Part shown: one piece after another, positions 42,338 to 50,040 of the stretch
How positions within the stretch are numbered: position 1 is the first letter of the stretch
How the letters are laid out: each line of letters starts with the position of its first letter
DNA from: Pseudoflavonifractor sp. MSJ-37
GTDB taxonomy: Bacteria; Bacillota; Clostridia; Oscillospirales; Oscillospiraceae
Direction of reading: 5' to 3'
NCBI RefSeq assembly: GCF_018917965.1
Contig: NZ_JAHLPP010000001.1
Location: 186,001 to 250,000, forward strand
Length of the DNA stretch: 64,000 nucleotides
Notes under the pieces: generated by a model
The model's input: only the letters and a program-made list of their open reading frames with translations
Told to the model about the DNA's origin: nothing
The model's database searches: none
Made by a program: the position numbers and the translations under genes

Positions 42338-42366
42338 GATACAGTTTTGAAAAGATATGATATAGT
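42338..42366 (+). promoter_or_regulatory. Likely extended -10 promoter for dus
   Basis: A TG one base before TATAGT (42361-42366) gives an extended -10. The -35 match GATACA (42338-42343) is poor but 17 bp away. Confidence 0.45.
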
Positions 42367-42428
42367 ATAGACAAACGGCCCGGAGCCCCCGAAAGAGCGC
42401 CCCGGGCTGGGACGGGAGAGGAACGACG

Positions 42429-43385
42429 ATGCGATATGACTGTGCCCCCATGGAGGGCGTGACCGGCGTGGTGTTCCGGCAGGTCCACCACCGCCATTTC
42501 CCCGGGGTGGACCAGTACCACGCCCCCTTCCTCTCGCCTACCAAGGACCATGTGTTCACCCACAGAGAGCGGCGGGAGATCGGGCGGGAGGCCAACACCG
42601 GCATCCCGGTGGTGCCTCAGCTCCTGACCAGGCGGGCGGAGGACTTCCTGTGGGCCGCGGAGGCCCTGTTCGACCTGGGCTATCCCCAGGTGGAGCTGAA
42701 CCTGGGCTGTCCCTCCGGCACGGTGACGGCCAAGGGGAAGGGCTCCGGCTTCCTGCGGGACCGGGAGGGGCTGGAGGCCTTCCTGGACGAGGTGTTCGCC
42801 AAGGTGACCGGACCCGTGTCCATCAAGACCCGGCTGGGTCTGGAGGATCCGGAGGAGTTCTGGCCGCTTCTGGCGCTGTATGGCTGCTATCCCCTGGCGG
42901 AGCTGATCCTCCACCCCCGGGTGCGGGCCGACCAGTACCGGCATCCCGTCCGGCGGGAGGTCCTGCCCCGGGTGCTGGAGGAGTGGAAGCGGCCCCTGTG
43001 CTACAACGGAGATCTGGATACGCCGGCGGACATCGCCGCGCTGGAGCGGGACTGGCCCCAGATCGGGGCGGTGATGCTGGGGCGGGGACTGGCCGCCGAC
43101 CCGGCGCTGATCCGGGCGCGGAAGGGGGGCCCGCCCCTGGAGCGGGCGGAGCTCCGGTCCTTCGTGGACGACCTGTACGACGGGTACAGCGCCGCCTTCG
43201 GAAGCCGCCGGAGCGCCATGTCCCGGATGAAGGAGCTCTGGGCCTATCTGCTCTGCCGCTTCGGGGACCATGAGAAGGCCGCCAAGCGGCTCCGGAAGGC
43301 CAGAGATACGGCGGAGTACGAGGAGACCGTCGCCCGGATTTTCGGAGAGCTCCCCCTCCTGCCGGAGACGAGGCCGGAGTGGTGA
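42429..43385 (+). CDS. dus: tRNA-dihydrouridine synthase
   Basis: A 318-residue FMN enzyme that reduces uridines in tRNA D-loops. The start YDCAPMEGVTGVVFRQ and the motif ELNLGCPSGTVTAKGKGS, which contains the catalytic Cys, identify the family; FMN phosphate contacts fit YNGDLDT and AVMLGRGLAADP. The exact uridine is unknown. Its TGA overlaps the GTG start of the next gene. Confidence 0.94.
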   Translation: MRYDCAPMEGVTGVVFRQVHHRHFPGVDQYHAPFLSPTKDHVFTHRERREIGREANTGIPVVPQLLTRRAEDFLWAAEALFDLGYPQVELNLGCPSGTVTAKGKGSGFLRDREGLEAFLDEVFAKVTGPVSIKTRLGLEDPEEFWPLLALYGCYPLAELILHPRVRADQYRHPVRREVLPRVLEEWKRPLCYNGDLDTPADIAALERDWPQIGAVMLGRGLAADPALIRARKGGPPLERAELRSFVDDLYDGYSAAFGSRRSAMSRMKELWAYLLCRFGDHEKAAKRLRKARDTAEYEETVARIFGELPLLPETRPEW

Positions 43386-45430
43386 GCGGGGACCGGGCGT
43401 GGTGGGTCTACCTCCTGCGCTGTGCCGACGGGACCCTGTACACCGGGATGACCGACGATGTGGACCGCCGGGCCGCCGTCCACAACAGCGGCCGGGGGGC
43501 CAAATACACCCGGGGACGGCGCCCGGTGGAGCCGGTGTATCGGGAGCGCTGTGAGAGCCGGTCTGCCGCCTTGAAGCGGGAGGCGGCCCTGAAGAAGCTG
43601 AGCCGCCGGGCCAAGCTGGCCCTGATCGCCGCCCAGACAGAGGAGGAGAGGGAGCCTATGGAGCAGAGATCGTACATCCGTTTCCTGCCGTCCGGAGAGA
43701 CGGCGGAGGCCGTCCCGGGGGAGAGCGTCATGGAGGCGGCCCGCCGGATGGGCCTGTGGCTGGACAGCCCCTGCGGAGGCCGGGGCACCTGCGGCAAATG
43801 CCGGGTAGAGCTCCGCCGGCCCGGCGGGACGTGGGAGAGCGTCCTGGCCTGCCAGACCGGGGCGGAGGGGGGCATGGAGGTCCGCCTGCCCGACGCGGCC
43901 GGGGGGATGGACATCCTCACTGCCGGCGGCGGCCGGACCGTGGCGGCCGACCCGCTGGTCCGCTGGACGGCCGTCCTCGGCCCGGAGCGGGGCTGCCGGA
44001 CGCTCTGGGAGGGGCTGGTCCCTGCTCTGACGGAGGCGCTGGGCGGGCCCCCGGAGACGCCGGGCCTGCCGGTCCTCCGGGATCTGGGAGCCCTGCCCGA
44101 GGGGACAGAGCGGATCTGGGCCCTCCATGCGGGCCGGGAGGTGCTGGCCCTGACGGCGGAGGAGCCGAAGCCTCTCCTGCTGGCCTTCGATCTGGGCACC
44201 ACGACGCTGGCGGGCTTCCTGCTGGACGGGATCACCGGGGAGACCTTGGCCGTGGGGAGCGCCCAAAATCCTCAGGCCGCCTATGGGGCCGATGTGATCG
44301 CCCGGATCGACGCCGCCGCCCGGGAGGGCGTGGAGCCCCTCCGGGCCGCCGTCCGGCAGGGGATGCTCCAGGTGGCGGAGGACATGGCCGCCCGGACGGG
44401 CCGGGCGCTGGGGGACGTGGTGCTGACGGTGCTGGCGGGGAACACCTGTATGCACCATCTGGCTCTGGGCATCCCGCCGGCCGCACTGGGGGCCGCGCCC
44501 TATGTGCCCGTGGCCCGGGCGGGGATGCTCCTGCCGGCGGAGGAGACCGGCCTGCCCGTCCATCCGGCGGGGAAGCTGGCCATGCTCCCGGATTTGGCGG
44601 GCTTCGTAGGGGCCGACACCGCGGCCTGTCTGCTGGCGGCCGAATTCGACCGGCGGGAGGAGCTGACCCTCCTGCTGGACATCGGCACCAATGGCGAGAT
44701 GGTGCTGGGGGACCGGCACCGGCGGATCGCCTGCTCCACCGCCGCGGGGCCGGCCTTCGAGGGGGCGAAGCTCCGCTGCGGGATGCGGGGGACCGCCGGT
44801 GCCATCGACCATGTGCGTCTGGCGGAGGGCCGCCTGTCCGTCCATGTGGTGGGGGAGGGCAGGGCCCGGGGCATCTGCGGCTCCGGCCTGCTGGACGCCG
44901 CCGCCGCTCTGCTGGAGTCCGGGCTCATGGACGAGTCCGGGGCCCTGCTGGAGCCGGAGGAGCTGGAGGACGCGGCGCTGGCGGACCGCCTCACCGAGAT
45001 CGACGGGATGCCCGCCGTGGTGCTCGCCCCGGCGGAGGATAGCGTGGACGGGAGCCCCGTGGTGCTGACCCAGATGGACATCCGGGAGCTCCAGCTGGCC
45101 AAGGCGGCGGTGGCCGCCGGCATCCGGCTCATGGCGGAGGACTTCGGCGCGGCGCTGGAGGACATCGGGACCGTGCTGATCGCCGGGGCCTTCGGCAACT
45201 TCATGGACCCGGAGAGCGCCCTGCGGATCGGCCTCCTGCCCCGGGAGCTGGCGGGGAAGCTCCACATGATCGGCAACGCCGCCGGAGCGGGGGCCTGTCT
45301 GGCCGCCCGGAACGGCGGGGAGCTGGCCCGCTGTGAAGCTCTGGCTGACGGTACGGACTATCTGGAGCTGGCGGTCCACCGGGGATTCTCCGACCTCTAT
45401 CTGGAGGAGATGTCCTTCCCGGAGCAGTGA
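43382..45430 (+). CDS. In-frame GIY-YIG (UPF0213) domain plus ferredoxin-ASKHA corrinoid-activation protein
   Basis: An open frame of 682 residues. Residues 1-90 match the small UPF0213/YhbQ GIY-YIG proteins (WWVYLLRCADGTLYTGMT, then KREAALKKLSRRAKLALIAA), which are usually free-standing. Residues from about 93 form a separate protein type: a 2Fe-2S ferredoxin domain (CGGRGTCGKCRVEL and LACQTG) and an ASKHA ATPase domain (AFDLGTTTLAGFLLDG, DIGTNGEMVLG, AGAFGNF), as in activators of corrinoid methyltransferases. An ATG at 43658 with GAGGAGAGGGAG before it would start the second part alone, so this may be two cistrons that lost a stop codon. Confidence 0.85.
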   Translation: MSGDRAWWVYLLRCADGTLYTGMTDDVDRRAAVHNSGRGAKYTRGRRPVEPVYRERCESRSAALKREAALKKLSRRAKLALIAAQTEEEREPMEQRSYIRFLPSGETAEAVPGESVMEAARRMGLWLDSPCGGRGTCGKCRVELRRPGGTWESVLACQTGAEGGMEVRLPDAAGGMDILTAGGGRTVAADPLVRWTAVLGPERGCRTLWEGLVPALTEALGGPPETPGLPVLRDLGALPEGTERIWALHAGREVLALTAEEPKPLLLAFDLGTTTLAGFLLDGITGETLAVGSAQNPQAAYGADVIARIDAAAREGVEPLRAAVRQGMLQVAEDMAARTGRALGDVVLTVLAGNTCMHHLALGIPPAALGAAPYVPVARAGMLLPAEETGLPVHPAGKLAMLPDLAGFVGADTAACLLAAEFDRREELTLLLDIGTNGEMVLGDRHRRIACSTAAGPAFEGAKLRCGMRGTAGAIDHVRLAEGRLSVHVVGEGRARGICGSGLLDAAAALLESGLMDESGALLEPEELEDAALADRLTEIDGMPAVVLAPAEDSVDGSPVVLTQMDIRELQLAKAAVAAGIRLMAEDFGAALEDIGTVLIAGAFGNFMDPESALRIGLLPRELAGKLHMIGNAAGAGACLAARNGGELARCEALADGTDYLELAVHRGFSDLYLEEMSFPEQ

Positions 45431-45497
45431 GGGGCCAAAACAGTACAGTCGAAATGGACAGTTTAGATACTGGATCGGAAAAATTTTTTGTAGGATA

Positions 45498-45526
45498 TTG
45501 ATATCTTGGAAAAGATGCGGTAAGAT
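45498..45526 (+). promoter_or_regulatory. Likely promoter for the GntR gene
   Basis: TTGATA (45498-45503), 17-bp spacer, TAAGAT (45521-45526), in an AT-rich 195-bp gap. Three ACAGT motifs (45440, 45445, 45458) and several GATAT motifs nearby could be regulator sites. Confidence 0.6.
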
Positions 45527-45625
45527 AAATAGGTATCCGTTTTATATCCATACAATTATAGAGATATAGGGGATATGAGGCGGATGCCACATCCCGGAAC
45601 GCAGAAGCAGAGAGGAAGGCCCACC

Positions 45626-46351
45626 ATGTCTAGAACGAACTACAGTGCCTACATGGCGATCAAGAACAAGATCCTGGAGATCTTCCGGACCGAGACCTTC
45701 GACCGGAACAAGCTCCCCTCCGAAGCCGCTCTGGCCAACCGGCTGGGCATCAGCCTCGTCACCCTGCGGGAGTCGCTGATGATGCTGGCTCTGGAGGGCT
45801 ATATCACCAAACGGCACGGGTCGGGCAACTATGTCCATCCCAGTACGTTGGACTATGAGAACCGGAGCTACTACTACACGGAGTATCTGAAGAAGAAGGG
45901 CTATCAGGCCACGATCAAGCTCCTCTCTCAGGAGTGGCAGGTGGCCAATGAACAGGAGCGGGAGATGCTCAAGCTGGAGGACGGGGACAAGGTCCTGGTC
46001 AACCGACTGGTCTATCTGGCGGACGGGAACCCGGCGGTGTACACCATCGGTCGGATGCCGGAGAAGCTCTTTGTCCGCTGGGATGTGGAGGTCATGTCGT
46101 TCGCCCATATCCACGAGATGATCCGGGACTATATGGGCCGGGACGTGGCACACGCCCTGAACGAGTATATCCCCATCGGCCTGCCGGATCAGCTGGTGGA
46201 TGTGTTCCAATCGCCGAAGGGGACGCCGATCGACAGCAGCGATCAGGTGTTCTACGATATCACAGATCTCCCGGTGGTCCACAATACCCACTACTTCAAC
46301 CCCAAGTACTACCATCTGCGCACCCTCCAGAACTGGGATCTGGGACGCTGA
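45626..46351 (+). CDS. GntR-family (HutC/UTRA) transcriptional regulator
   Basis: A 241-residue repressor or activator. The winged helix (about 10-75) includes LPSEAALANRLGISLVTLRE and ALEGYITKRHGSGNYV. The UTRA effector-binding domain occupies about 90-235, placing it in the HutC subgroup that senses small metabolites. The ATG at 45626 follows AGAGGAAGG. Its target may be its own promoter and the small gene 31 bp downstream; no transporter or enzyme gene adjoins it to hint at the effector. Confidence 0.9.
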   Translation: MSRTNYSAYMAIKNKILEIFRTETFDRNKLPSEAALANRLGISLVTLRESLMMLALEGYITKRHGSGNYVHPSTLDYENRSYYYTEYLKKKGYQATIKLLSQEWQVANEQEREMLKLEDGDKVLVNRLVYLADGNPAVYTIGRMPEKLFVRWDVEVMSFAHIHEMIRDYMGRDVAHALNEYIPIGLPDQLVDVFQSPKGTPIDSSDQVFYDITDLPVVHNTHYFNPKYYHLRTLQNWDLGR

Positions 46352-46382
46352 GGCATAGAATAGATAGGAGGATCGATGAGCC

Positions 46383-46673
46383 ATGAAAGTGTATGACACC
46401 ATCCATAAGAACGAGCTGGAGCTGGACCGGCAGGGCCTGATCGACCAGATGCTGGCCAACCGTCAGGTGGACCTGTACCTGCCGGAGAAAAAGACCGATG
46501 AGGACGGCTATCTGACCTGGGACGTGGAGCACTGGAGCACAGTGGACGGCCGCCGCTTCATCCGTTGCTACTCTCTGGAGGGCCGGGTCCTGCGGGACTC
46601 CACCGCCCACAACAAATACGATCTGGACAACGCCTTCTTCCCGGAGGAGGCGAAAGAGGTCAAGCTGAGCTGA
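46383..46673 (+). CDS. Small protein of unknown function
   Basis: A 96-residue charged protein (MKVYDTIHKNELELDRQGL; RRFIRCYSLEGRVLRDST). No transmembrane helix, signal or metal motif is seen. It is 31 bp after the GntR gene, preceded by AGGAGGATCG, and closed by a strong terminator, so the two form an operon. I do not recognise the family. Confidence 0.7.
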   Translation: MKVYDTIHKNELELDRQGLIDQMLANRQVDLYLPEKKTDEDGYLTWDVEHWSTVDGRRFIRCYSLEGRVLRDSTAHNKYDLDNAFFPEEAKEVKLS

Positions 46674-46688
46674 CCGCTGGAACGAACG

Positions 46689-46728
46689 GACCGGCCGGAC
46701 GCATCCCATGCGTCCGGCCGGTCTTTTG
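46689..46728 (+). terminator. Terminator of the GntR operon
   Basis: A perfect 16-bp stem (46689-46704 with 46708-46723; arm GACCGGCCGGACGCAT) with a CCC loop, followed by TTTT. Confidence 0.92.
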
Positions 46729-46763
46729 TATGCTATCTTCGTATCAGGAGAGGGCGCCTCGCG

Positions 46764-48560
46764 TCAGCCCTCGTGGGCCTTCCACTGCTCGATGGGGGCG
46801 TAGTACTTCTGGCGGGCAGCCTGGAACCGGAGGTCGAACTCCTTGTCCTCGCCGTGGTGCAGGGCGTGCATATAGGCGTGGGAATCGGTGCGGATCAGAG
46901 AGTCCGGGGGCGCGGTCTCCCGGACGATATACAGGGCGATGTTGGAGCAGTGGTCGGAGATGCGCTCCAGATTGATGAGCAGCTCCAGGAACTGGGTGCC
47001 CTGCTCGATGGTACACTCGCCGGTCTTGAGACGCTCGATGTGGCGGATGCGCAGTTCGTCCCGCATCAGGTCCACCACCTCCTCCACCGGCTCCACCTCC
47101 ATGGCCAGAGCCTGAGAGCGCTGGGTATAGCAGTCCAGCGCCTTGTCGATGGTCTCGCCCACGGCGCCGGTCATGGCCTCCACCTCTTTCCTGGCGGCGC
47201 CGGAGAAGTGGAGCCCCCGCTCATGCAGGGCCACGGCGCAGTCGGAGATGTTCACGGCGTAGTCACCGATCCGCTCGAAGTCGGACAGGGTGTGCAGGAG
47301 CTCGGAGACCTTGGCGCTGTCCTCCGGAGAGAGGGATGCCCGGTCGCTGAGGCGGACCAGATAGCTGTCCAGCAGGCTCTCCAGCTTGTCCAGGGCGGCC
47401 TCGGTCTCCTTCAGCCGTTCCAGCTTCTTGGGGTCGAACTTGTCCTCCAGCAGCTCCACCGCCAGACGGTAGTTCTCCTGGGCGAAGCGGCCCATCTGGA
47501 CCACCGTGTCATGGGACTTCTCCAGCGCCAGAGCGGGGGTGGCCAGGAAGCGCTCGTCCAGCACGGACACGTCATGCTGCTCGGAGTCGCCGGGGATGAT
47601 GTGCTCCACCAGGAACACCAGCACGTCCCGGAAGGGGAGCAGGAGGATCGTACAGCCCAAGTTGAAGGCCAGATGCAGGTTGGCGATGCTGCCACGGTCC
47701 ATGAGGCTGGTCCAGAAGGGGAAGTGGAAGAGGGCGTTGCCCACATACAGCGCGATCAGGAACACCAGCGTGCCCACCACGTTGAAGAGCAGGTGGATGC
47801 AGGCGGTGCGTTTGGCGTTCTTGCTGGCGCCGATGGCAGACAACAGAGCCGTGACGCAGGTGCCGATGTTCTGGCCCATGATGAGAGGGATCGCCACGTT
47901 GAACGTGACCACGCCGGTGGAGGTCATGGCCTGGAGGATGCCCATGGAGGCGGAGGAGCTCTGGAGCAGGGCCGTCACCAGCGCGCCCACTACCACGCCC
48001 AGGAGGGGGTTGGAGAAGGACACGAAGAGCTCCTGGAACTCGGGCATCTCCTGGAGGGGCGCCACGGCGATCTCCAGGGTGTGCATCCCGATGAACAGGA
48101 GGCCCAGGCCCAGCACGATTTGGCCGATGGTCTTTTTGTGCCCGCCCCGGATGAACATATAGAACAGGATGCCGATCACCGCCAGGATGGGGCCCAGGGC
48201 GGCGGGCTTGAGCAGGAGCATCAGGGGGTTGTCCGAGGAGATGTCGCCCAGCCGCAGGAGCTGTGCCGTCACCGTGGTGCCGATGTTGGCGCCCATGATG
48301 ATGCCCACGGTCTGACGTAGCTTCATGATGCCGGCGTTGACGAAGCCCACGCACATGACGGTGGTGGCGGCGGAGCTCTGGATCAGGCCGGTGACCAGCG
48401 CGCCCAGCAGGACGCTCTTGAACACGTTGCTGGTCAGCCGCTCCAGGATGGTCTCCAGACGGCCGCTGGAGAGCTTCTCCAGACCCTCGGTCATCGTGGA
48501 CATACCGAACAGGAACGTGGCGACTGCGCCGAGCATCGTGATGATGTCTATCAGATCCAC
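46764..48560 (-). CDS. Na/Pi cotransporter family protein with C-terminal PhoU domain
   Basis: A 598-residue membrane protein on the minus strand. It has about nine helices containing the two inverted SLC34-like repeats, marked by QSSAATTVMCVGFVNAG and QSSSASMGILQAM. A cytosolic PhoU-like helical domain (about 350-570) probably senses or regulates phosphate uptake. I chose the GTG at 48560 because AAGGAGG lies 7 bp upstream; the open frame extends further but crosses that site. Protein begins MDLIDIITMLGAVATFLFGM. Confidence 0.93.
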   Translation of the reverse strand: MDLIDIITMLGAVATFLFGMSTMTEGLEKLSSGRLETILERLTSNVFKSVLLGALVTGLIQSSAATTVMCVGFVNAGIMKLRQTVGIIMGANIGTTVTAQLLRLGDISSDNPLMLLLKPAALGPILAVIGILFYMFIRGGHKKTIGQIVLGLGLLFIGMHTLEIAVAPLQEMPEFQELFVSFSNPLLGVVVGALVTALLQSSSASMGILQAMTSTGVVTFNVAIPLIMGQNIGTCVTALLSAIGASKNAKRTACIHLLFNVVGTLVFLIALYVGNALFHFPFWTSLMDRGSIANLHLAFNLGCTILLLPFRDVLVFLVEHIIPGDSEQHDVSVLDERFLATPALALEKSHDTVVQMGRFAQENYRLAVELLEDKFDPKKLERLKETEAALDKLESLLDSYLVRLSDRASLSPEDSAKVSELLHTLSDFERIGDYAVNISDCAVALHERGLHFSGAARKEVEAMTGAVGETIDKALDCYTQRSQALAMEVEPVEEVVDLMRDELRIRHIERLKTGECTIEQGTQFLELLINLERISDHCSNIALYIVRETAPPDSLIRTDSHAYMHALHHGEDKEFDLRFQAARQKYYAPIEQWKAHEG

Positions 48561-48607
48561 ACCATTTCCTCCTTGATCTCGATCATAGGGAAGCACACTT
48601 TGAGGCT

Positions 48608-48636
48608 ATTATATAACGGAGAGACACCGTTCGTAA
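48608..48636 (-). promoter_or_regulatory. Promoter for the Na/Pi cotransporter gene
   Basis: On the minus strand a perfect TATAAT (48608-48613) is 17 bp from TTACGA (48631-48636), a weak -35. Confidence 0.6.
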
Positions 48637-48734
48637 ATCCCAAAGTCGGAAGTTGGGGAAGAATGTCTGTTTTGGATAGGATCCGGGGAAGCGATCTGGC
48701 GAAATTTTCGGACGGTATCCGAAGGGTCCCGACG

Positions 48735-48765
48735 AAAAAGGACCGTCCCCCAGCGGGGGACGGCC
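48735..48765 (-). repeat. Downstream copy of a duplicated terminator
   Basis: A 31-bp sequence identical to 49026-49056. On the minus strand it is a stem of GGACGG-type arms followed by TTTTT, so it can still terminate. Confidence 0.88.
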
Positions 48766-49025
48766 GCAGACGGTCGAAAAAGTCCGGTCTCCCGTTGAGT
48801 GAGACCGGAGCCTCGCAGAGTTCCGTCGCCCGCAGGCGACGGAATGAGAGGTAAGGTGTTTTTTCTGAGGACATGTGCCTCAGAAAAAACTCTTCTCAGG
48901 CCGCTGGTGTGCGAGCAAAGCGAGTGCGCGCGGCGGCCTGCATCCCCCTCGAAGAAATGCTGGTCCGTTCTTTGCAAAGAATGGGCCAGCATTTCTGAGA
49001 AGCGTGTCGAACTGGTTCGGCACGC
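48766..49025 (-). repeat. Structured dispersed element, copy 2 (minus orientation)
   Basis: Read on the minus strand it aligns along its whole length with 17223-17451: the opening GTTCGACACGCTTCTCAGAA section, the GC-rich GCAGGCCGCCGCGCGCACTC part, the TTTTTTCTGAGG/CCTCAGAAAAAA stem, the CCGTCGCC/GGGCGACGG stem, CTCTGCGAGGCTC, and the T-run followed by GTCTG. Differences are mostly within stems: the GAAAT hairpin is lengthened to about 12 bp, and a CCGGTCTC/GAGACCGG stem before the T-run makes a good terminator. It fills most of the 512-bp gene gap. Confidence 0.82.
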
Positions 49026-49056
49026 AAAAAGGACCGTCCCCCAGCGGGGGACGGCC
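49026..49056 (-). terminator. Terminator of the membrane-protein gene at 49073, upstream copy of the duplication
   Basis: On the minus strand, GGACGG-type arms form a GC-rich hairpin (CCGTCCCCC/GGGGGACGG) 17 bp after the stop codon, followed by TTTTT. The identical 31 bp recur beyond the structured element at 48735-48765. Confidence 0.9.
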
Positions 49057-49072
49057 CTTCGGTCGTTCCGTA

Positions 49073-49846
49073 TCACATGAGCTTCACGGTGTAGTACACC
49101 GCCATCGCCAGGAGCCACACGGCCAGCACGCCGTAGAGCATCATGGTGGCGCCCATCACCAGGCCGATGACCTGGACCAGCGCCGCCACCAGACCGGTGG
49201 CATAGATCATGGTGTAGTTGGCCTCCTCCGGGAGGACCTCCAACTTCCGGCCCTTCCAGGTCAGCACGCCGTCCCCGTTCTGGAGAGCGTGGGCGATCAG
49301 CGCTACGGCCACCAGAAGGACCACCTCAGCGGCCAGATAGCCGTACACCGCCGTGGGGTGCGCCACCCGGCGGTCCAGCAGGAACAGGCCCAGGAAGCCC
49401 GCCGCGCTCATGACGGCCATGGCGAAGAATTCCCGCTGATAGAGGTAGTACACCAGCGCCAGCGCCGCCAGACAGGGCACCGCCACGTAGAGGACCTTGA
49501 TGCCCGTGCCCGCGTAGAGCTTGACCGCCACGGCACAGACGGCCAGCACGCCCAGCACAGTGGTCACCACCTGGGGCAGGAGCTTATGGGGGCCCTTCTT
49601 CCAGGAGACCACCCACCAGACCAACCCGGCCAGGAAGCACACCGGGAGCGCCACCGCCAGCACATCGAACACGCTCCGAAGCGCCACCGCGATCTGGATA
49701 TCCTTCACTTTATAATCGGCATAATACCGGTTGAGGAGCAAAAGCAGAGCCTCTAGAACAACAGAGCCGCCGATCCAGATGAGGACGCGGTTCATCGCCG
49801 CTTCCTCCTGCTGTTTGGCCTGGTCCGCTCTTTCTCTCTTATCCAT
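49073..49846 (-). CDS. Multi-spanning membrane protein of unknown function
   Basis: A 257-residue protein with a charged N-terminus (MDKRERADQAKQQEEAAMNR) and about seven hydrophobic helices spread from residue 20 to the end. No transport or catalytic motif is recognisable. The ATG at 49846 has AGGAG 8 bp before it. It has its own promoter and terminator, and is divergent from apbE. Confidence 0.75.
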   Translation of the reverse strand: MDKRERADQAKQQEEAAMNRVLIWIGGSVVLEALLLLLNRYYADYKVKDIQIAVALRSVFDVLAVALPVCFLAGLVWWVVSWKKGPHKLLPQVVTTVLGVLAVCAVAVKLYAGTGIKVLYVAVPCLAALALVYYLYQREFFAMAVMSAAGFLGLFLLDRRVAHPTAVYGYLAAEVVLLVAVALIAHALQNGDGVLTWKGRKLEVLPEEANYTMIYATGLVAALVQVIGLVMGATMMLYGVLAVWLLAMAVYYTVKLM

Positions 49847-49890
49847 GCATTCATCTCCTGTGTCATGCAACGTTAGTCTCGCATTCGTAT

Positions 49891-49919
49891 ATTTTAGCAG
49901 ATGCTCCCTGATTTTGCAA
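49891..49919 (-). promoter_or_regulatory. Promoter for the membrane-protein gene
   Basis: On the minus strand TTGCAA (49914-49919), 17-bp spacer, TAAAAT (49891-49896). Confidence 0.82.
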
Positions 49920-49952
49920 CAGGAAAAACCCGCTTTTATGTCGCCTTGGATA

Positions 49953-49982
49953 TTTACCGGGCCCGTCCTGATATGGTACAAT
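49953..49982 (+). promoter_or_regulatory. Possible apbE promoter
   Basis: TTTACC (49953-49958) and TACAAT (49977-49982) with an 18-bp spacer. It is divergent from the promoter at 49891-49919. Confidence 0.45.
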
Positions 49983-50040
49983 GAGGACCGGATACCGGCC
50001 CTGCGCCGGACCTGAAAAAACGATCTTGGGAGCTTCGACT

